DNA of 64,000 nucleotides from Actinopolyspora erythraea (GTDB lineage Bacteria; Actinomycetota; Actinomycetes; Mycobacteriales; Pseudonocardiaceae): NCBI RefSeq assembly GCF_002263515.1, contig NZ_CP022752.1, positions 186,001 to 250,000 of the forward strand, read 5' to 3'. Shown piece by piece: positions 55,931 to 64,000 of this stretch (position 1 is its first letter; each line of letters starts with the position of its first letter). The notes under the pieces were generated by a model. It saw only the letters and a program-made list of their open reading frames with translations, ran no database searches and was not told where the DNA came from. The position numbers and the translations under genes were made by a program.

Positions 55931-56515
55931 TTAGGCGTTGGGCAGGTTCTCGACGGCCGCCGCGGCGAACTTCTTGAACAAGCCGCACTTGGTGGGGATT
56001 GTTCCGTCGTCGCTGATGCTGGAGACGCCGCTCACAACTAGTGAAGCTTCGTCGGACACGTCGACGTAGTAGAGGCAGCCGACGCTGGTCTCGGACTTGT
56101 AGGCCGGATATCCCGCGATGGTGAGTGGCTCGCCCTCGGGGTGTGCCTGGATGGATTCGTTCAAGCCACGGGCTCGGTTCTTGCCGAGAGAGACCGACCA
56201 GCTTCCTGCCTCACCGGCCTTGCCTTTCTGGTACTGGCAGACGCGATTGCCGTTGGAGTCGCGTGATTCGGGTGGCTGGTTTGCGCCGAGCGCGCGCCAG
56301 CGGTTTTCGGGGACGATGTCGCAGACCTCGGCGAGCTGGAAGGCTTTGGCCAGGGCGGTGCGCTCGGGTAGGGGGCTGCTCGTGTTGTCCGAGGTGGGGT
56401 GCCCGGTCCTCGTGGCAGTGTCTGATGCCGGGGGTTCCTCGGCGGCGGGTCCGCCGCAGCCTACCAGCAGCAGACTCGCCAGTACGGCGATTCCGCAGGC
56501 GGCGGGGTTACGCAA
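55931..56515 (-). CDS. DUF3558 lipoprotein
   Basis: A 194-residue lipoprotein. TTG 56515 overlaps the upstream gene by 8 nt. Lipobox LLLVGC gives a lipidated Cys20, then a Thr/Ser/Pro-rich linker. The DUF3558 domain has LAEVCDIVPENRWRALGANQ, paired cysteines (CQYQKG, VGCLYYVDV, TKCGLF) and an aromatic core. The family is common in Pseudonocardiales, often in pairs with helical secreted proteins; the role is unknown. Confidence 0.85.
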   Translation of the reverse strand: MRNPAACGIAVLASLLLVGCGGPAAEEPPASDTATRTGHPTSDNTSSPLPERTALAKAFQLAEVCDIVPENRWRALGANQPPESRDSNGNRVCQYQKGKAGEAGSWSVSLGKNRARGLNESIQAHPEGEPLTIAGYPAYKSETSVGCLYYVDVSDEASLVVSGVSSISDDGTIPTKCGLFKKFAAAAVENLPNA

Positions 56516-57038
56516 GGTCGTTCCCTCCCCGTTCGAGGCTGTCGGCGGCCTCGGCGTCGTCGGTGCGGGTCTGTGTCGCGCTGGAGCGCAGGCTGGCGGC
56601 GGTGTCCTGGAACACCTTGACGAGTTCGAGGTAGTTCTCCAGGTAGGCCCGCTCGTCGCCCGCGCCGACGCGGCCGTGCTGCTCGGCGGCGCCCGCGCTC
56701 ACCGGATCGGTGCCCGGGGCGGGAACACTACCGAGTTGCTGAATGTCATCGACGCGATCCTGTAGCTCCTCGGCCTTGCCCTCGAAGAAGCTCGCGAGGG
56801 CGTCGACTTCCTCGGGGTCGACGACCATGCGGGTGTCCTCGCCGCGGGCTTCGGCGAGCTGGGCCTTGTCGTTGGCCCGTTCCTGGATCCGCGCGATCTC
56901 GACGATTTTTTGTGCCGTGGTGCCGGTCAGGAACGAAGCGGGCAGCTCGTTGACGGTGTTCTCCATCGCCGCCTGGTCCGCGGCGTCCAGCTCGACGGGC
57001 TTTTCCTCATCCGTCGGTGTGTCGTTGTTCTCGGCCAC
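56508..57038 (-). CDS. Helical hypothetical protein linked to DUF3558 lipoprotein
   Basis: A 176-residue acidic protein. GTG 57038 follows AGGAGAGG. It has no signal peptide. Long amphipathic helices (LDAADQAAMENTVNELPASF, KIVEIARIQERANDKAQLAE, LENYLELVKVFQDTAASLRS) give a coiled-coil-like layout reminiscent of WXG100/ESX-type substrates in size and shape, but no WxG motif is seen. Overlap with the lipoprotein gene suggests a joint function at the envelope. Confidence 0.65.
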   Translation of the reverse strand: MAENNDTPTDEEKPVELDAADQAAMENTVNELPASFLTGTTAQKIVEIARIQERANDKAQLAEARGEDTRMVVDPEEVDALASFFEGKAEELQDRVDDIQQLGSVPAPGTDPVSAGAAEQHGRVGAGDERAYLENYLELVKVFQDTAASLRSSATQTRTDDAEAADSLERGGNDLA

Positions 57039-57397
57039 GGCCTCTCCTGGAACACTGCCGGGACGCTGGATGACCGGCTCGTTTTCAGCTCACTCGCGAG
57101 TGTGATCGCGTTCGAGGGGAGTCTATCGCGATCATCACTCCACGAGGGCGGGAACACGTGATCCGAGAGCACGGTTCCGGCCGCTGGAGTGATGGGGCTC
57201 GGCACCGTTCTGCCCCCGGCCCCACACGAGGAATTGACACCCAACCCGCCTGACGCGGCACCGAGCACCGGCCCTGCCCCGGTCCTCCGCTGACCGTGGC
57301 GGATGTCGCGTCCGTCACGGTTTTCGCACGATCGGTGGTCGTTCTCCACGTGTTTTCTTGACTAATTCCAATCTGGCCGTGGCATACTGGCATAGCT
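57039..57397 (+). promoter_or_regulatory. 359-bp gap with the furA promoter region
   Basis: No ORF is supported. TTGACT (57358-57363), a 19-bp spacer and CATACT (57383-57388) end nine bases before the furA ATG, so the message would be almost leaderless. The AT-rich TTGACTAATTCCAAT stretch is the likely FurA operator. The rest of the gap shows no structure recognised. Confidence 0.5.
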
Positions 57398-57850
57398 ATG
57401 ACATCCAGTACGACATCCGGCGGTCAGGCGGCGGACAGCACGCGGGAGCGGCTGCGCGCGGCGGGACTGCGCGCGACCGGGCCGCGAGTGGCCGTGCTCG
57501 GCTGGCTGTCCGAGAATCCGCACTCCACCGCGGACCAGGTGGCGGGTGCCGTACGGCAGACTCTCGGTTCCGTGTCCACCCAGGCCGTCTACGACGTGCT
57601 TCACGCGTGCACTTCGGCCGGGCTGCTGCGCAGGATCGAACCGGCCGGTCACCCGGCCAGGTTCGAGTGCCGTACCGCCGACAACCATCACCACCTGGTG
57701 TGTCGGAGATGTGGCCGGGCCGAGGACGTGGACTGCGTCCACGGTTCGGCCCCGTGCCTGGTCCCGTCGTCGACGGCTGGTTACAGCATCGACGAGGCGG
57801 AGATCGTGTTCTGGGGTCTGTGCCCCGACTGCGAGTCCGCGACGGACTAG
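57398..57850 (+). CDS. furA: Fur-family repressor, FurA-type
   Basis: A 150-residue metalloregulator from ATG 57398. The winged helix is at about 15-80 ([36 protein letters not shown]), then the metal/dimer domain with [18 protein letters not shown] and a second CxxC, LCPDC. Adjacent katA, 38 bp downstream, is the classic target of FurA/CatR peroxide control; this places it with the peroxide-sensing branch rather than iron uptake. Confidence 0.92.
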   Translation: MTSSTTSGGQAADSTRERLRAAGLRATGPRVAVLGWLSENPHSTADQVAGAVRQTLGSVSTQAVYDVLHACTSAGLLRRIEPAGHPARFECRTADNHHHLVCRRCGRAEDVDCVHGSAPCLVPSSTAGYSIDEAEIVFWGLCPDCESATD

Positions 57851-57888
57851 TCGACGGACACCGTAAACACCACACAAGGAGGACGCTC

Positions 57889-59334
57889 GTGAGTTCGCCA
57901 CGGCCCACGACCACCAACGCCGGCATCCCGGTGGGCAGCGACGACCACTCGCTGACCGCGGGGCCGAACGGTCCTGTCCTGCTGCAGGACCACTACCTGA
58001 TCGAGAAGAACGCGCAGTTCAACCGCGAGCGGGTCCCCGAGCGCGTGGTGCACGCCAAGGGTGGCGGCGCCTTCGGCTTCTTCGAGACCACCGAGGACGT
58101 CAGCCAGTACACCAAGGCCGCGCTGTTCCAGCCGGGCGTGAAGACCGAGACCCTGATCCGGTTCTCCTCGGTCGCGGGTGAGCTGGGCTCCCCCGACACC
58201 TGGCGTGATCCGCGCGGTACCGCGATCAAGTTCTACACCTCCGAGGGCAACTACGACCTCGTGGGCAACAACACGCCGGTGTTCTTCATCCGGGACGCCA
58301 TCAAGTTCCCGGACTTCATCCACTCCCAGAAGCGCAGGGCCGACAACCACCTGCGCGACCACGACATGCAGTGGGACTTCTGGAGCCAGTGCCCGGAGTC
58401 GGCGCACCAGGTGACCTGGCTGATGGGTGACCGGGGCATCCCGAAGACCTGGCGGAACATGAACCTCTACGGGTCGCACACCTACCTGTGGGAGAACGCC
58501 AAGGGCGAGAAGTTCTGGGTCAAGTACCACTTCAAGACCGACCAGGGCCACGACTTCCTCACCCAGGAGGAGGCCGACCGGCTGGCGGGTGAGGACAGCG
58601 ACGCCCACATCCGTGACCTGTGGACCAGCATCAAGTCGGGCAACAACCCGAGCTGGACGCTGTACGTGCAGGTCATGCCCTACGAGGAGGCCGCGGACTA
58701 CCGGTTCAACCCGTTCGACCTCACCAAGGTGTGGCCGCACGGCGACTACCCGCTGATCAAGGTCGGCCGGTTCGTGCTCGACCGCAACCCGGACAACTAC
58801 TTCGCGCAGATCGAGCAGTCCGCCTTCGAGCCGTCGAACATGGTGCCGGGCATCGGTCCCTCCCCGGACAAGATGCTGCAGGGCCGCCTGTTCGCCTACC
58901 CGGACACCCACCGCTACCGGATCGGTCCGAACTACATGGACCTGCCGGTCAACCGCCCCGTCTCGCAGGTGAACTCCTACTCCAAGGACGGCCCGATGCG
59001 GTTCAGCTACGGGCAGGACCCGGTGTACGCGCCGAACTCCTACGGCGGCCCGCACGCCGACACCAGCAACGGCAGCGAGGACTCCGCCAGCGGGATCGAG
59101 CAGGAGGTCATCCGCTCGGCCTACCAGCTGCACTCCGAGGACGACGACTTCGGCCAGGCCGGGACGCTGGTTCGCGAGGTCTTCAGCGACGAGGAGCGGC
59201 AGCGCTTCGTCAACAATGTCGCCGGGCACCTCTCCAAGGGCGTCAGCCAGCCGATCCTGGAGCGCGCGCTGCAGTACTGGCGCAACGTGGACAAGGACAC
59301 CGGCGACAAGATCGCCGAGAAGGTCCAGGGCTGA
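57889..59334 (+). CDS. katA: Monofunctional heme catalase
   Basis: A 481-residue catalase. GTG 57889 follows AAGGAGG. Active-site His is in [15 protein letters not shown], Asn in [13 protein letters not shown], and the heme-ligating Tyr in [14 protein letters not shown]. Length fits small-subunit clade 3 catalases. It removes H2O2 in the cytoplasm and is cotranscribed with furA, which is expected to repress it until peroxide oxidises the regulator. Confidence 0.96.
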   Translation: MSSPRPTTTNAGIPVGSDDHSLTAGPNGPVLLQDHYLIEKNAQFNRERVPERVVHAKGGGAFGFFETTEDVSQYTKAALFQPGVKTETLIRFSSVAGELGSPDTWRDPRGTAIKFYTSEGNYDLVGNNTPVFFIRDAIKFPDFIHSQKRRADNHLRDHDMQWDFWSQCPESAHQVTWLMGDRGIPKTWRNMNLYGSHTYLWENAKGEKFWVKYHFKTDQGHDFLTQEEADRLAGEDSDAHIRDLWTSIKSGNNPSWTLYVQVMPYEEAADYRFNPFDLTKVWPHGDYPLIKVGRFVLDRNPDNYFAQIEQSAFEPSNMVPGIGPSPDKMLQGRLFAYPDTHRYRIGPNYMDLPVNRPVSQVNSYSKDGPMRFSYGQDPVYAPNSYGGPHADTSNGSEDSASGIEQEVIRSAYQLHSEDDDFGQAGTLVREVFSDEERQRFVNNVAGHLSKGVSQPILERALQYWRNVDKDTGDKIAEKVQG

Positions 59335-59415
59335 GGAGCTCCCCGACCAGCCCCGATGAGGTGGGACGTCTCCTGAGGGGGGTCCACACCGACCGCTGAC
59401 TGCGGTGACCACCAC

Positions 59416-59459
59416 AGGGCCGGGTTCCGGTGACGGCCGTCACCGGAACCCGGCCCTTT
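59416..59459 (+). terminator. Terminator of furA-katA
   Basis: A 19-bp near-perfect stem (59416-59434 with 59439-59457), 4-nt loop and TTT. Confidence 0.92.
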
Positions 59460-59526
59460 CGCGCGTAATGCGCGGTTCTTCCGTTAGGGCCGGGAATTGG
59501 TCCCATTTCGGGTAGATTGGCGCTCG

Positions 59527-60840
59527 ATGCGGACCGAGCAGACGATTTCCGAGCGCAGTTCCCCCGGTCTTCCATCCGCTGCCGCGAGTGTGAGATCGAA
59601 CACCAGACGCGGAAACTCTCGTCGGATCCTCTCACTCGGAATAATCGTCCTGTCCGTCGCCGCGCTCGGCTGGGAGTTCTGGACGTGGATCTCGAACCAG
59701 GACCTCTGGCCGGACCACAGTGTCTACCGCTGGGCGGTGAACGCCTGGACGCACGGCTGGGACCTGATGCCGTCCGAGACCCCCGTGCGCAACGGAGAAC
59801 CGCTGCCCTGGGTGTATCCCCCATTCGCCGTGCTCCCGCTGGCCCCGCTGGCCGTGCTGCCGCTCAAGGTGGACATCGCCCTGCTCTACGCGCTCAACGC
59901 GCTCGCGCTGAGCACCACTTTCTACCTCGTGCTCCGGCGGACCTGGCCGGGTGTCGAGCCGTTGCTGTGCTTCGCGCTGTCCGTGGCGCTGGTCCGACTC
60001 TCGCTCTTTCTGGAACCCGTTTTCGGCTGTTTCGCGCAGGGGCAGATCAACATTCTGCTCATGGGGCTGGTGGTCGCCGACTGCCTCACGCGCCATCCTC
60101 ATTGGCCGCGAGGAATGCTGGTCGGAATCGCCGCGGCCATCAAACTCGTTCCCGGTGTTTTCGTGCTGTTCTTTCTACTGCGCAAGGATTTCCGCGCCGC
60201 GACCACGGCGGTGGGGACCGCTTTTCTGGCCACGTTGGCCGGTTTCCTGGTCGACTTCGAGGCCTCGGTCAAGTACTGGTTCACCCAGGGGCCCGCCTCC
60301 GCCGCCTTCGGCTCACCGTTGCGCACCAACCAGACGGTGCTGGCCGTGCTGACCCGTACCGACCTCTCCCAGGTGACCCGGGTGTCGCTCTGGCTGCTGG
60401 CGTGCGTGGTTCTGGGGGCGCTGGCCGTCTACTGCGTCCGCCGCTCCTCGGACGCGCTGGCCGTGGTGCTGATCGGCCTGGTCGCGCTGCTCGTCTCGCC
60501 CACCTCGTGGTCCAACCACTGGGTCTGGCTGGCACCCCTGCTGCTGTTCATGGTGCTGTACGGGCTGCGCAGCCGCAGCAAGCTCTGGCTGACGGCCGCG
60601 GTGCTCTCGATCCACGTGGCCCACTGGGCCCCCTTCGTGCGGTTGCCGCTGAACCGGCACCTGATACTGCACCTCCCCCCGGAGGACCAGCTCCGGGCCG
60701 CCGCGTTCGTCATCCTGGGAGTGGCGCTGCTCGTGCTCGCGACCTTCTCGGTGTTCCGCTCCTCGCGGAGTTCCCCCGGGCGCGGTTCGGGGGAGTGGTA
60801 CCCGGTCTCGTTGCTCCGCACCGGGGAACGCGCTCCCTGA
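59527..60840 (+). CDS. GT87-family mannosyltransferase, integral membrane
   Basis: About 437 residues from ATG 59527; a TAGATT ending 8 nt upstream suggests a near-leaderless transcript. After a basic N-terminus there are about ten membrane segments. The first loop contains LWPDHSVYRWAVNAW, with the Asp that is catalytic in PimE-like GT-C enzymes; PLPWVYPPFAVLPLAP and NILLMGLVVADCL follow. It probably adds mannose from polyprenyl-phosphate mannose to a lipid or glycan outside the membrane. Confidence 0.88.
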   Translation: MRTEQTISERSSPGLPSAAASVRSNTRRGNSRRILSLGIIVLSVAALGWEFWTWISNQDLWPDHSVYRWAVNAWTHGWDLMPSETPVRNGEPLPWVYPPFAVLPLAPLAVLPLKVDIALLYALNALALSTTFYLVLRRTWPGVEPLLCFALSVALVRLSLFLEPVFGCFAQGQINILLMGLVVADCLTRHPHWPRGMLVGIAAAIKLVPGVFVLFFLLRKDFRAATTAVGTAFLATLAGFLVDFEASVKYWFTQGPASAAFGSPLRTNQTVLAVLTRTDLSQVTRVSLWLLACVVLGALAVYCVRRSSDALAVVLIGLVALLVSPTSWSNHWVWLAPLLLFMVLYGLRSRSKLWLTAAVLSIHVAHWAPFVRLPLNRHLILHLPPEDQLRAAAFVILGVALLVLATFSVFRSSRSSPGRGSGEWYPVSLLRTGERAP

Positions 60841-60922
60841 GCCGCCGTCGTCCTCCCGCCGGGGCGGCCGAACGTCGTGGTGCTCCCGGCGTGCCCGGTG
60901 CCGGTGGCACCGCGCGGCCGAG

Positions 60923-62416
60923 CTACACCCGCTGCTGCCCGCCGCCGGTGGCGAGCAGTCGCTCGCAGCTGCGCAGCACCGTCCACACCGCCTCCCGGTG
61001 CTCCCGATCGCGCAGCGGGTCGGCGGCCAGCACCCGCCACCGCCGCGCCGCGTCCCCCGCGCGTTCCGCGACCTCCCTGGCCGAGGCCTGAGCGGCTAGC
61101 CCCAACCTCGCCGGTGCGGCGTCACCGTGCGCGCCGAGCAGCCGCTCGGCCTCCGCGCGGAGCCTGGTCGGCAGGGACAACTGCCCCGACCACAGCCCGG
61201 AGAGCACCCGCAGCTCGTCCCACTCGTGCGCGTTGGCCAGCAGTCTGTCCAGTTCGCCCCGCAGCTGTCTGCTGCCCTGGCGGGGGTTGGCGCGCAGCGC
61301 CATGTCCACCGCGAGCAGGACTGAGCGCGCCCGCAGTGCCTCCTGCCGCTCGACGAACTGCAGGTGCACCGCCTCCTGAAGCTCACCGATGCGGCTCTCG
61401 GCGAGCAGGTTCCTGCGCAACCTGCCGTGGTCGACCCCGCCCTGTCCCAGGATCGTCAGCGCGCGGTTCAGCCCGAACAGCCCGAACCGGCGCAGCAGTT
61501 CCCGCCGCGTTCCCGCGTCCACCGATTCCGGGACCCTGGAACCGGCGAACCTGTCCGCGGACAGCAGCAGCTCGTCCAGCTGCTCGCGGGGGAGCCGCGC
61601 CAGCCCGGAAAGCGCCTCGAACTCCGCCTGCCCGAGCGTGGTGCCGCCCTGCGCCAGCAGCCCCGCCACCGGCAGCACGTACTGCACGAAGGAACGGATC
61701 TTGGGGTCGTCCCGGTAGGCGTTCGCCACCCGCCCGGCCGCCTCCACCGAATCGGCGTCGCCGGTGGCCACCTCGTCCGCCCGCGACAGCGCGAGGATCG
61801 TGTTGATCGGCGCGCGCCGCGCCACCCGCAGCTCGTGCACCGATTCGAGGAACTGCACGTCGGTCTGCTGCGGCTGCCTCGTCAGGTAGAGCACGGCGTC
61901 GGCCTCGGACAGTATCTGCGCCAGGGCCGACCTGCCGGTCTCCCTGACCGCCGTGGAGGCCACTCCCGGGGTCTCGATCAGGGTGATCGCCTGCAGGCCG
62001 GGTGAGGGGGACTCGATCACCAGCCGCGCCACCTCGTCGGGACGCCAGCGTTGCAGGTCCCGGATGGTGGCGGGGTCCAGCTCGCCGACCGACATCCGCT
62101 GCTGGCCCCCGTGCGGGGTGTGCACCGTGATGCTCGGTTCCGGGGCGTAGCGGAAGACCGTGTTGACCTGGGTGCGCTCCTCCGGGTCGCTGGGGGCGAT
62201 CTCCGCGCCGACCAGCGCGTTGATCAGCGTGGACTTGCCTGATTTCACCCGGCCGGTGACCGCCATGCGGAGCGGTTCGGAGAGGCGTTCCAGCCGGGCC
62301 CGCAGCCAGCCCGCCGTGCGCGGGTCGTCCCGGTAGAAGGTCATCGTCCGCAGCAGCAGCTCTCTGGCCTGGCCGAGCAGGGCGGTGGTTGGACCGTTCT
62401 CGCGCGTCGTGGTCAT
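60923..62416 (-). CDS. iniC: Dynamin-like GTPase, IniC-type
   Basis: A 498-residue GTPase; ATG 62416 overlaps the upstream stop by ATGA. G1 GRVKSGKSTL near residue 55, G2-region Thr in DPEERTQVNTV, G3 ETPGV and G4-like LSRAD are present. The helical C-terminal half has no membrane segment. Length and pairing fit mycobacterial IniC (493 residues). These proteins remodel or stabilise the membrane under wall stress. Substrate membranes and inducers here are unknown. Confidence 0.87.
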   Translation of the reverse strand: MTTTRENGPTTALLGQARELLLRTMTFYRDDPRTAGWLRARLERLSEPLRMAVTGRVKSGKSTLINALVGAEIAPSDPEERTQVNTVFRYAPEPSITVHTPHGGQQRMSVGELDPATIRDLQRWRPDEVARLVIESPSPGLQAITLIETPGVASTAVRETGRSALAQILSEADAVLYLTRQPQQTDVQFLESVHELRVARRAPINTILALSRADEVATGDADSVEAAGRVANAYRDDPKIRSFVQYVLPVAGLLAQGGTTLGQAEFEALSGLARLPREQLDELLLSADRFAGSRVPESVDAGTRRELLRRFGLFGLNRALTILGQGGVDHGRLRRNLLAESRIGELQEAVHLQFVERQEALRARSVLLAVDMALRANPRQGSRQLRGELDRLLANAHEWDELRVLSGLWSGQLSLPTRLRAEAERLLGAHGDAAPARLGLAAQASAREVAERAGDAARRWRVLAADPLRDREHREAVWTVLRSCERLLATGGGQQRV

Positions 62417-64000
62417 GCCGCCGCTATCCGGTTGGAGGTCAACGCGTTCGCCCGCTTGCGGAGCGCTCCGAGCTCTTCGAGCTTCTTCTTGATCTCCTTG
62501 GCGCGGGCGTCGCGGTCCACGGCGCTCTGTTCGGCCATCCGCTTGGTCTCCTGGATCGAGCGGCTGATCCGGATCTGTGCCTGTTCGGTGATCCGGTTGC
62601 AGTGGTCGTGCAGTGTCTGGTGCGTGTTCCGGATGGCGTCGCGGGCCTCCTTGTTGACCTGGAAGACCACGTGCTCGACGTAGCGCTGCACGGCGGCGCG
62701 TGCCTCGGTCTGCCTGCGTTTGAGCCGTGAGTCCTTCTCCTCGTTGAGGCTCTTGCTCCCCAGCAGCAGCCCGGCGGAGATGGAGATCACGTTCATCAGC
62801 GGCAGTCCGGCCATGCTCGTCATCAGCCCGAACATCAGCACACCGCCGTACGATCCGCGCAACCCGGTGAGCAGCTGGTCCCCGCGCGGGTAGCTCGCGT
62901 TCTTCGGCGCCTTGGGGGCCGGTACGCGCGACAGCGGGTCGGGGACGGGGATGCTGTCGCTGTTGGGCAGGGTGCGCACCTGCTCGCGCAGCAGTTCGTC
63001 GGCCACCTGCTCGGTGAGCCGCTCCCGGCGGCGGTCCAGCCAGTCGAAGGTCTCGGCGACGGCGGTTCGCAGGCTGTCGCGGAGCCACTCCTCGAACTCG
63101 TCCCAGGTGGTGCTGGGGTCGGCCTCGTCGAGGGTCTCGTTGGCCTGGTGCAGCACCGCCCAGCTTCGCTCCCTGAAGTCGTACTCGATGTCGGAGTACA
63201 GTTCCTGCACCCCGTCGGAGAGGGTCTTCTGCCAGCGTCCGGAGAGCCGCTTGAGGTCCTCGGCGCGACGTTGCGCCGTCTCCAGTTCCAGCAGCGTCTC
63301 GGTGGCGGTGCGCGGGTTCTGGTTGTTGAGTTCCTCGCGCAGGTCCGCGGTGATCCGGTCGATCGAGTCCGTGACGTTGTGCGCGACCAGCTTACGGGTG
63401 AGCTGCTCCTGTGCGCTGGCCATCTCCTTGCGGAGGTAGTCCAGCAGGGCGGGGAAACCCGACTCGGTGTTGAGGTCCTGGCTCTTCTCCCGCGTGGCGC
63501 GGGAGCGGATCCTGGCCGACACGGGGAAGATCCTGCCCGCGATGCCCGCGTTGGACAGGTGCTTGCGGTTGAGCTCGACGATGTGCCGCCAGTCCGGTAC
63601 CAGGTCGGTCTTGGGCTGCACCAGTGCGACGTTGGGGCACACCGCTGTCACGCGGCGCAGGAAGTTCAGTTCGTTCGTGGTCAGTTCCTGGGTGGCGTCG
63701 GAGACCATGAGCAGCGCGTCGGCCTCGGCGGCCGCCTCCTCGGTGACCGAGCCCAGCGAACTGGCCACCCCGCCCACCGCGGGTGTGTCCATCAGCGCGA
63801 GGCCGTTCTCCAGCAGTGCCCGGGGAAGCCCGATCTCGGTGCGCCGGACCTGCCGGCCCGCCTCCAGCGCCCGTTCCAGTTCATCACGGAGCGCCTCGAT
63901 GGGTACCGGGGTTCGGTCGCCGCCCACCGGGCTCCGCGTCGTCTCCTGCTCGACCAGGTGCGCCGACGGCTCGTCCGCGTGCCTGACCAGGCTGGGCACG
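62413..64000 (-). CDS. iniA: Dynamin-like GTPase, IniA-type, 5' end beyond window
   Basis: About 528 C-terminal residues are visible; the P-loop and true start lie past position 64000. A G3-like DTPAVGG and G4-like QPKTD confirm the GTPase. A long helical region follows, then a hydrophobic paddle-like segment GGVLMFGLMTSMAGLPLMNV and a coiled-coil tail. This matches IniA, the membrane-binding partner in the iniBAC operon, or Streptomyces DynA/DynB. Translationally coupled to the IniC-type gene. Confidence 0.82.
   Translation of the reverse strand, partial: VPSLVRHADEPSAHLVEQETTRSPVGGDRTPVPIEALRDELERALEAGRQVRRTEIGLPRALLENGLALMDTPAVGGVASSLGSVTEEAAAEADALLMVSDATQELTTNELNFLRRVTAVCPNVALVQPKTDLVPDWRHIVELNRKHLSNAGIAGRIFPVSARIRSRATREKSQDLNTESGFPALLDYLRKEMASAQEQLTRKLVAHNVTDSIDRITADLREELNNQNPRTATETLLELETAQRRAEDLKRLSGRWQKTLSDGVQELYSDIEYDFRERSWAVLHQANETLDEADPSTTWDEFEEWLRDSLRTAVAETFDWLDRRRERLTEQVADELLREQVRTLPNSDSIPVPDPLSRVPAPKAPKNASYPRGDQLLTGLRGSYGGVLMFGLMTSMAGLPLMNVISISAGLLLGSKSLNEEKDSRLKRRQTEARAAVQRYVEHVVFQVNKEARDAIRNTHQTLHDHCNRITEQAQIRISRSIQETKRMAEQSAVDRDARAKEIKKKLEELGALRKRANALTSNRIAAA

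Overview
The window is high-GC actinobacterial chromosome. Codon use, GTG/TTG starts, leaderless-looking promoters and gene content point to the order Pseudonocardiales (Actinopolyspora/Saccharopolyspora-like); the genus is an inference. From memory, many host genes match the serine-tRNA / dnaX / recR / leuA / ask-asd / pat neighbourhood of mycobacteria and relatives: pat, tyrA, the tadA pair, ffs-dnaX-ybaB-recR, leuA, lysC-asd, and all four tRNA-Ser isoacceptors (TGA, GCT, CGA, GGA).

Layout. 1-11.4 kb: quinone oxidoreductase (cut by the window edge), secreted M28 aminopeptidase, a drug-type ABC exporter whose permease is frameshifted, tRNA-Ser(TGA), an L,D-transpeptidase lipoprotein followed by a chaplin-like secreted protein, aminotransferase Pat, a dienelactone-hydrolase-like protein, acetoacetyl-CoA synthetase, tRNA-Ser(GCT) and tRNA-Arg(ACG). 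11.43-21.02 kb: a 9.6-kb integrated element in the 3' end of tRNA-Arg(ACG), bounded by a 35-bp duplicated attachment core. It has a tyrosine integrase, an XRE repressor-like gene, an excisionase, a run of overlapping small ORFs, a RepA-like P-loop ATPase, an HK97-type major capsid protein and a P27-like small terminase. No portal, large terminase, protease, tail or lysis gene is visible. A three-gene coupled operon and an XRE-TPR regulator sit at its distal end. This is the layout of a capsid-encoding phage satellite or phiRv1/phiRv2-like element.

21-31 kb: DUF1540 protein, cholesterol oxidase, small secreted protein, thiolase, tyrA, the tadA pair, csbD, tRNA-Ser(CGA), a secreted beta/gamma-crystallin-like plus aerolysin-like gene pair, and tRNA-Ser(GGA). 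31-42 kb: SRP RNA, dnaX, ybaB, recR, a P-loop kinase, then a dipeptide/oligopeptide ABC importer operon (binding-protein gene frameshifted). 42-51.9 kb: leuA with a Leu-codon leader peptide, two paralogous small membrane proteins, LysR regulator, nitroreductase, a PIG-V-like mannosyltransferase and lysC-asd. 52-64 kb: Uma2 remnant, gluconate kinase and permease, DUF3558 lipoprotein pair, furA-katA, a GT87 mannosyltransferase, and a dynamin-like iniC/iniA-type pair (the second cut by the window end).

A roughly 163-bp palindromic repeat occurs twice, at 41975-42137 and 55605-55767, with a partial third copy near 47715-47751. Three genes carry single-base frame breaks, all in G/C runs, so either decay or a base-calling problem is possible.
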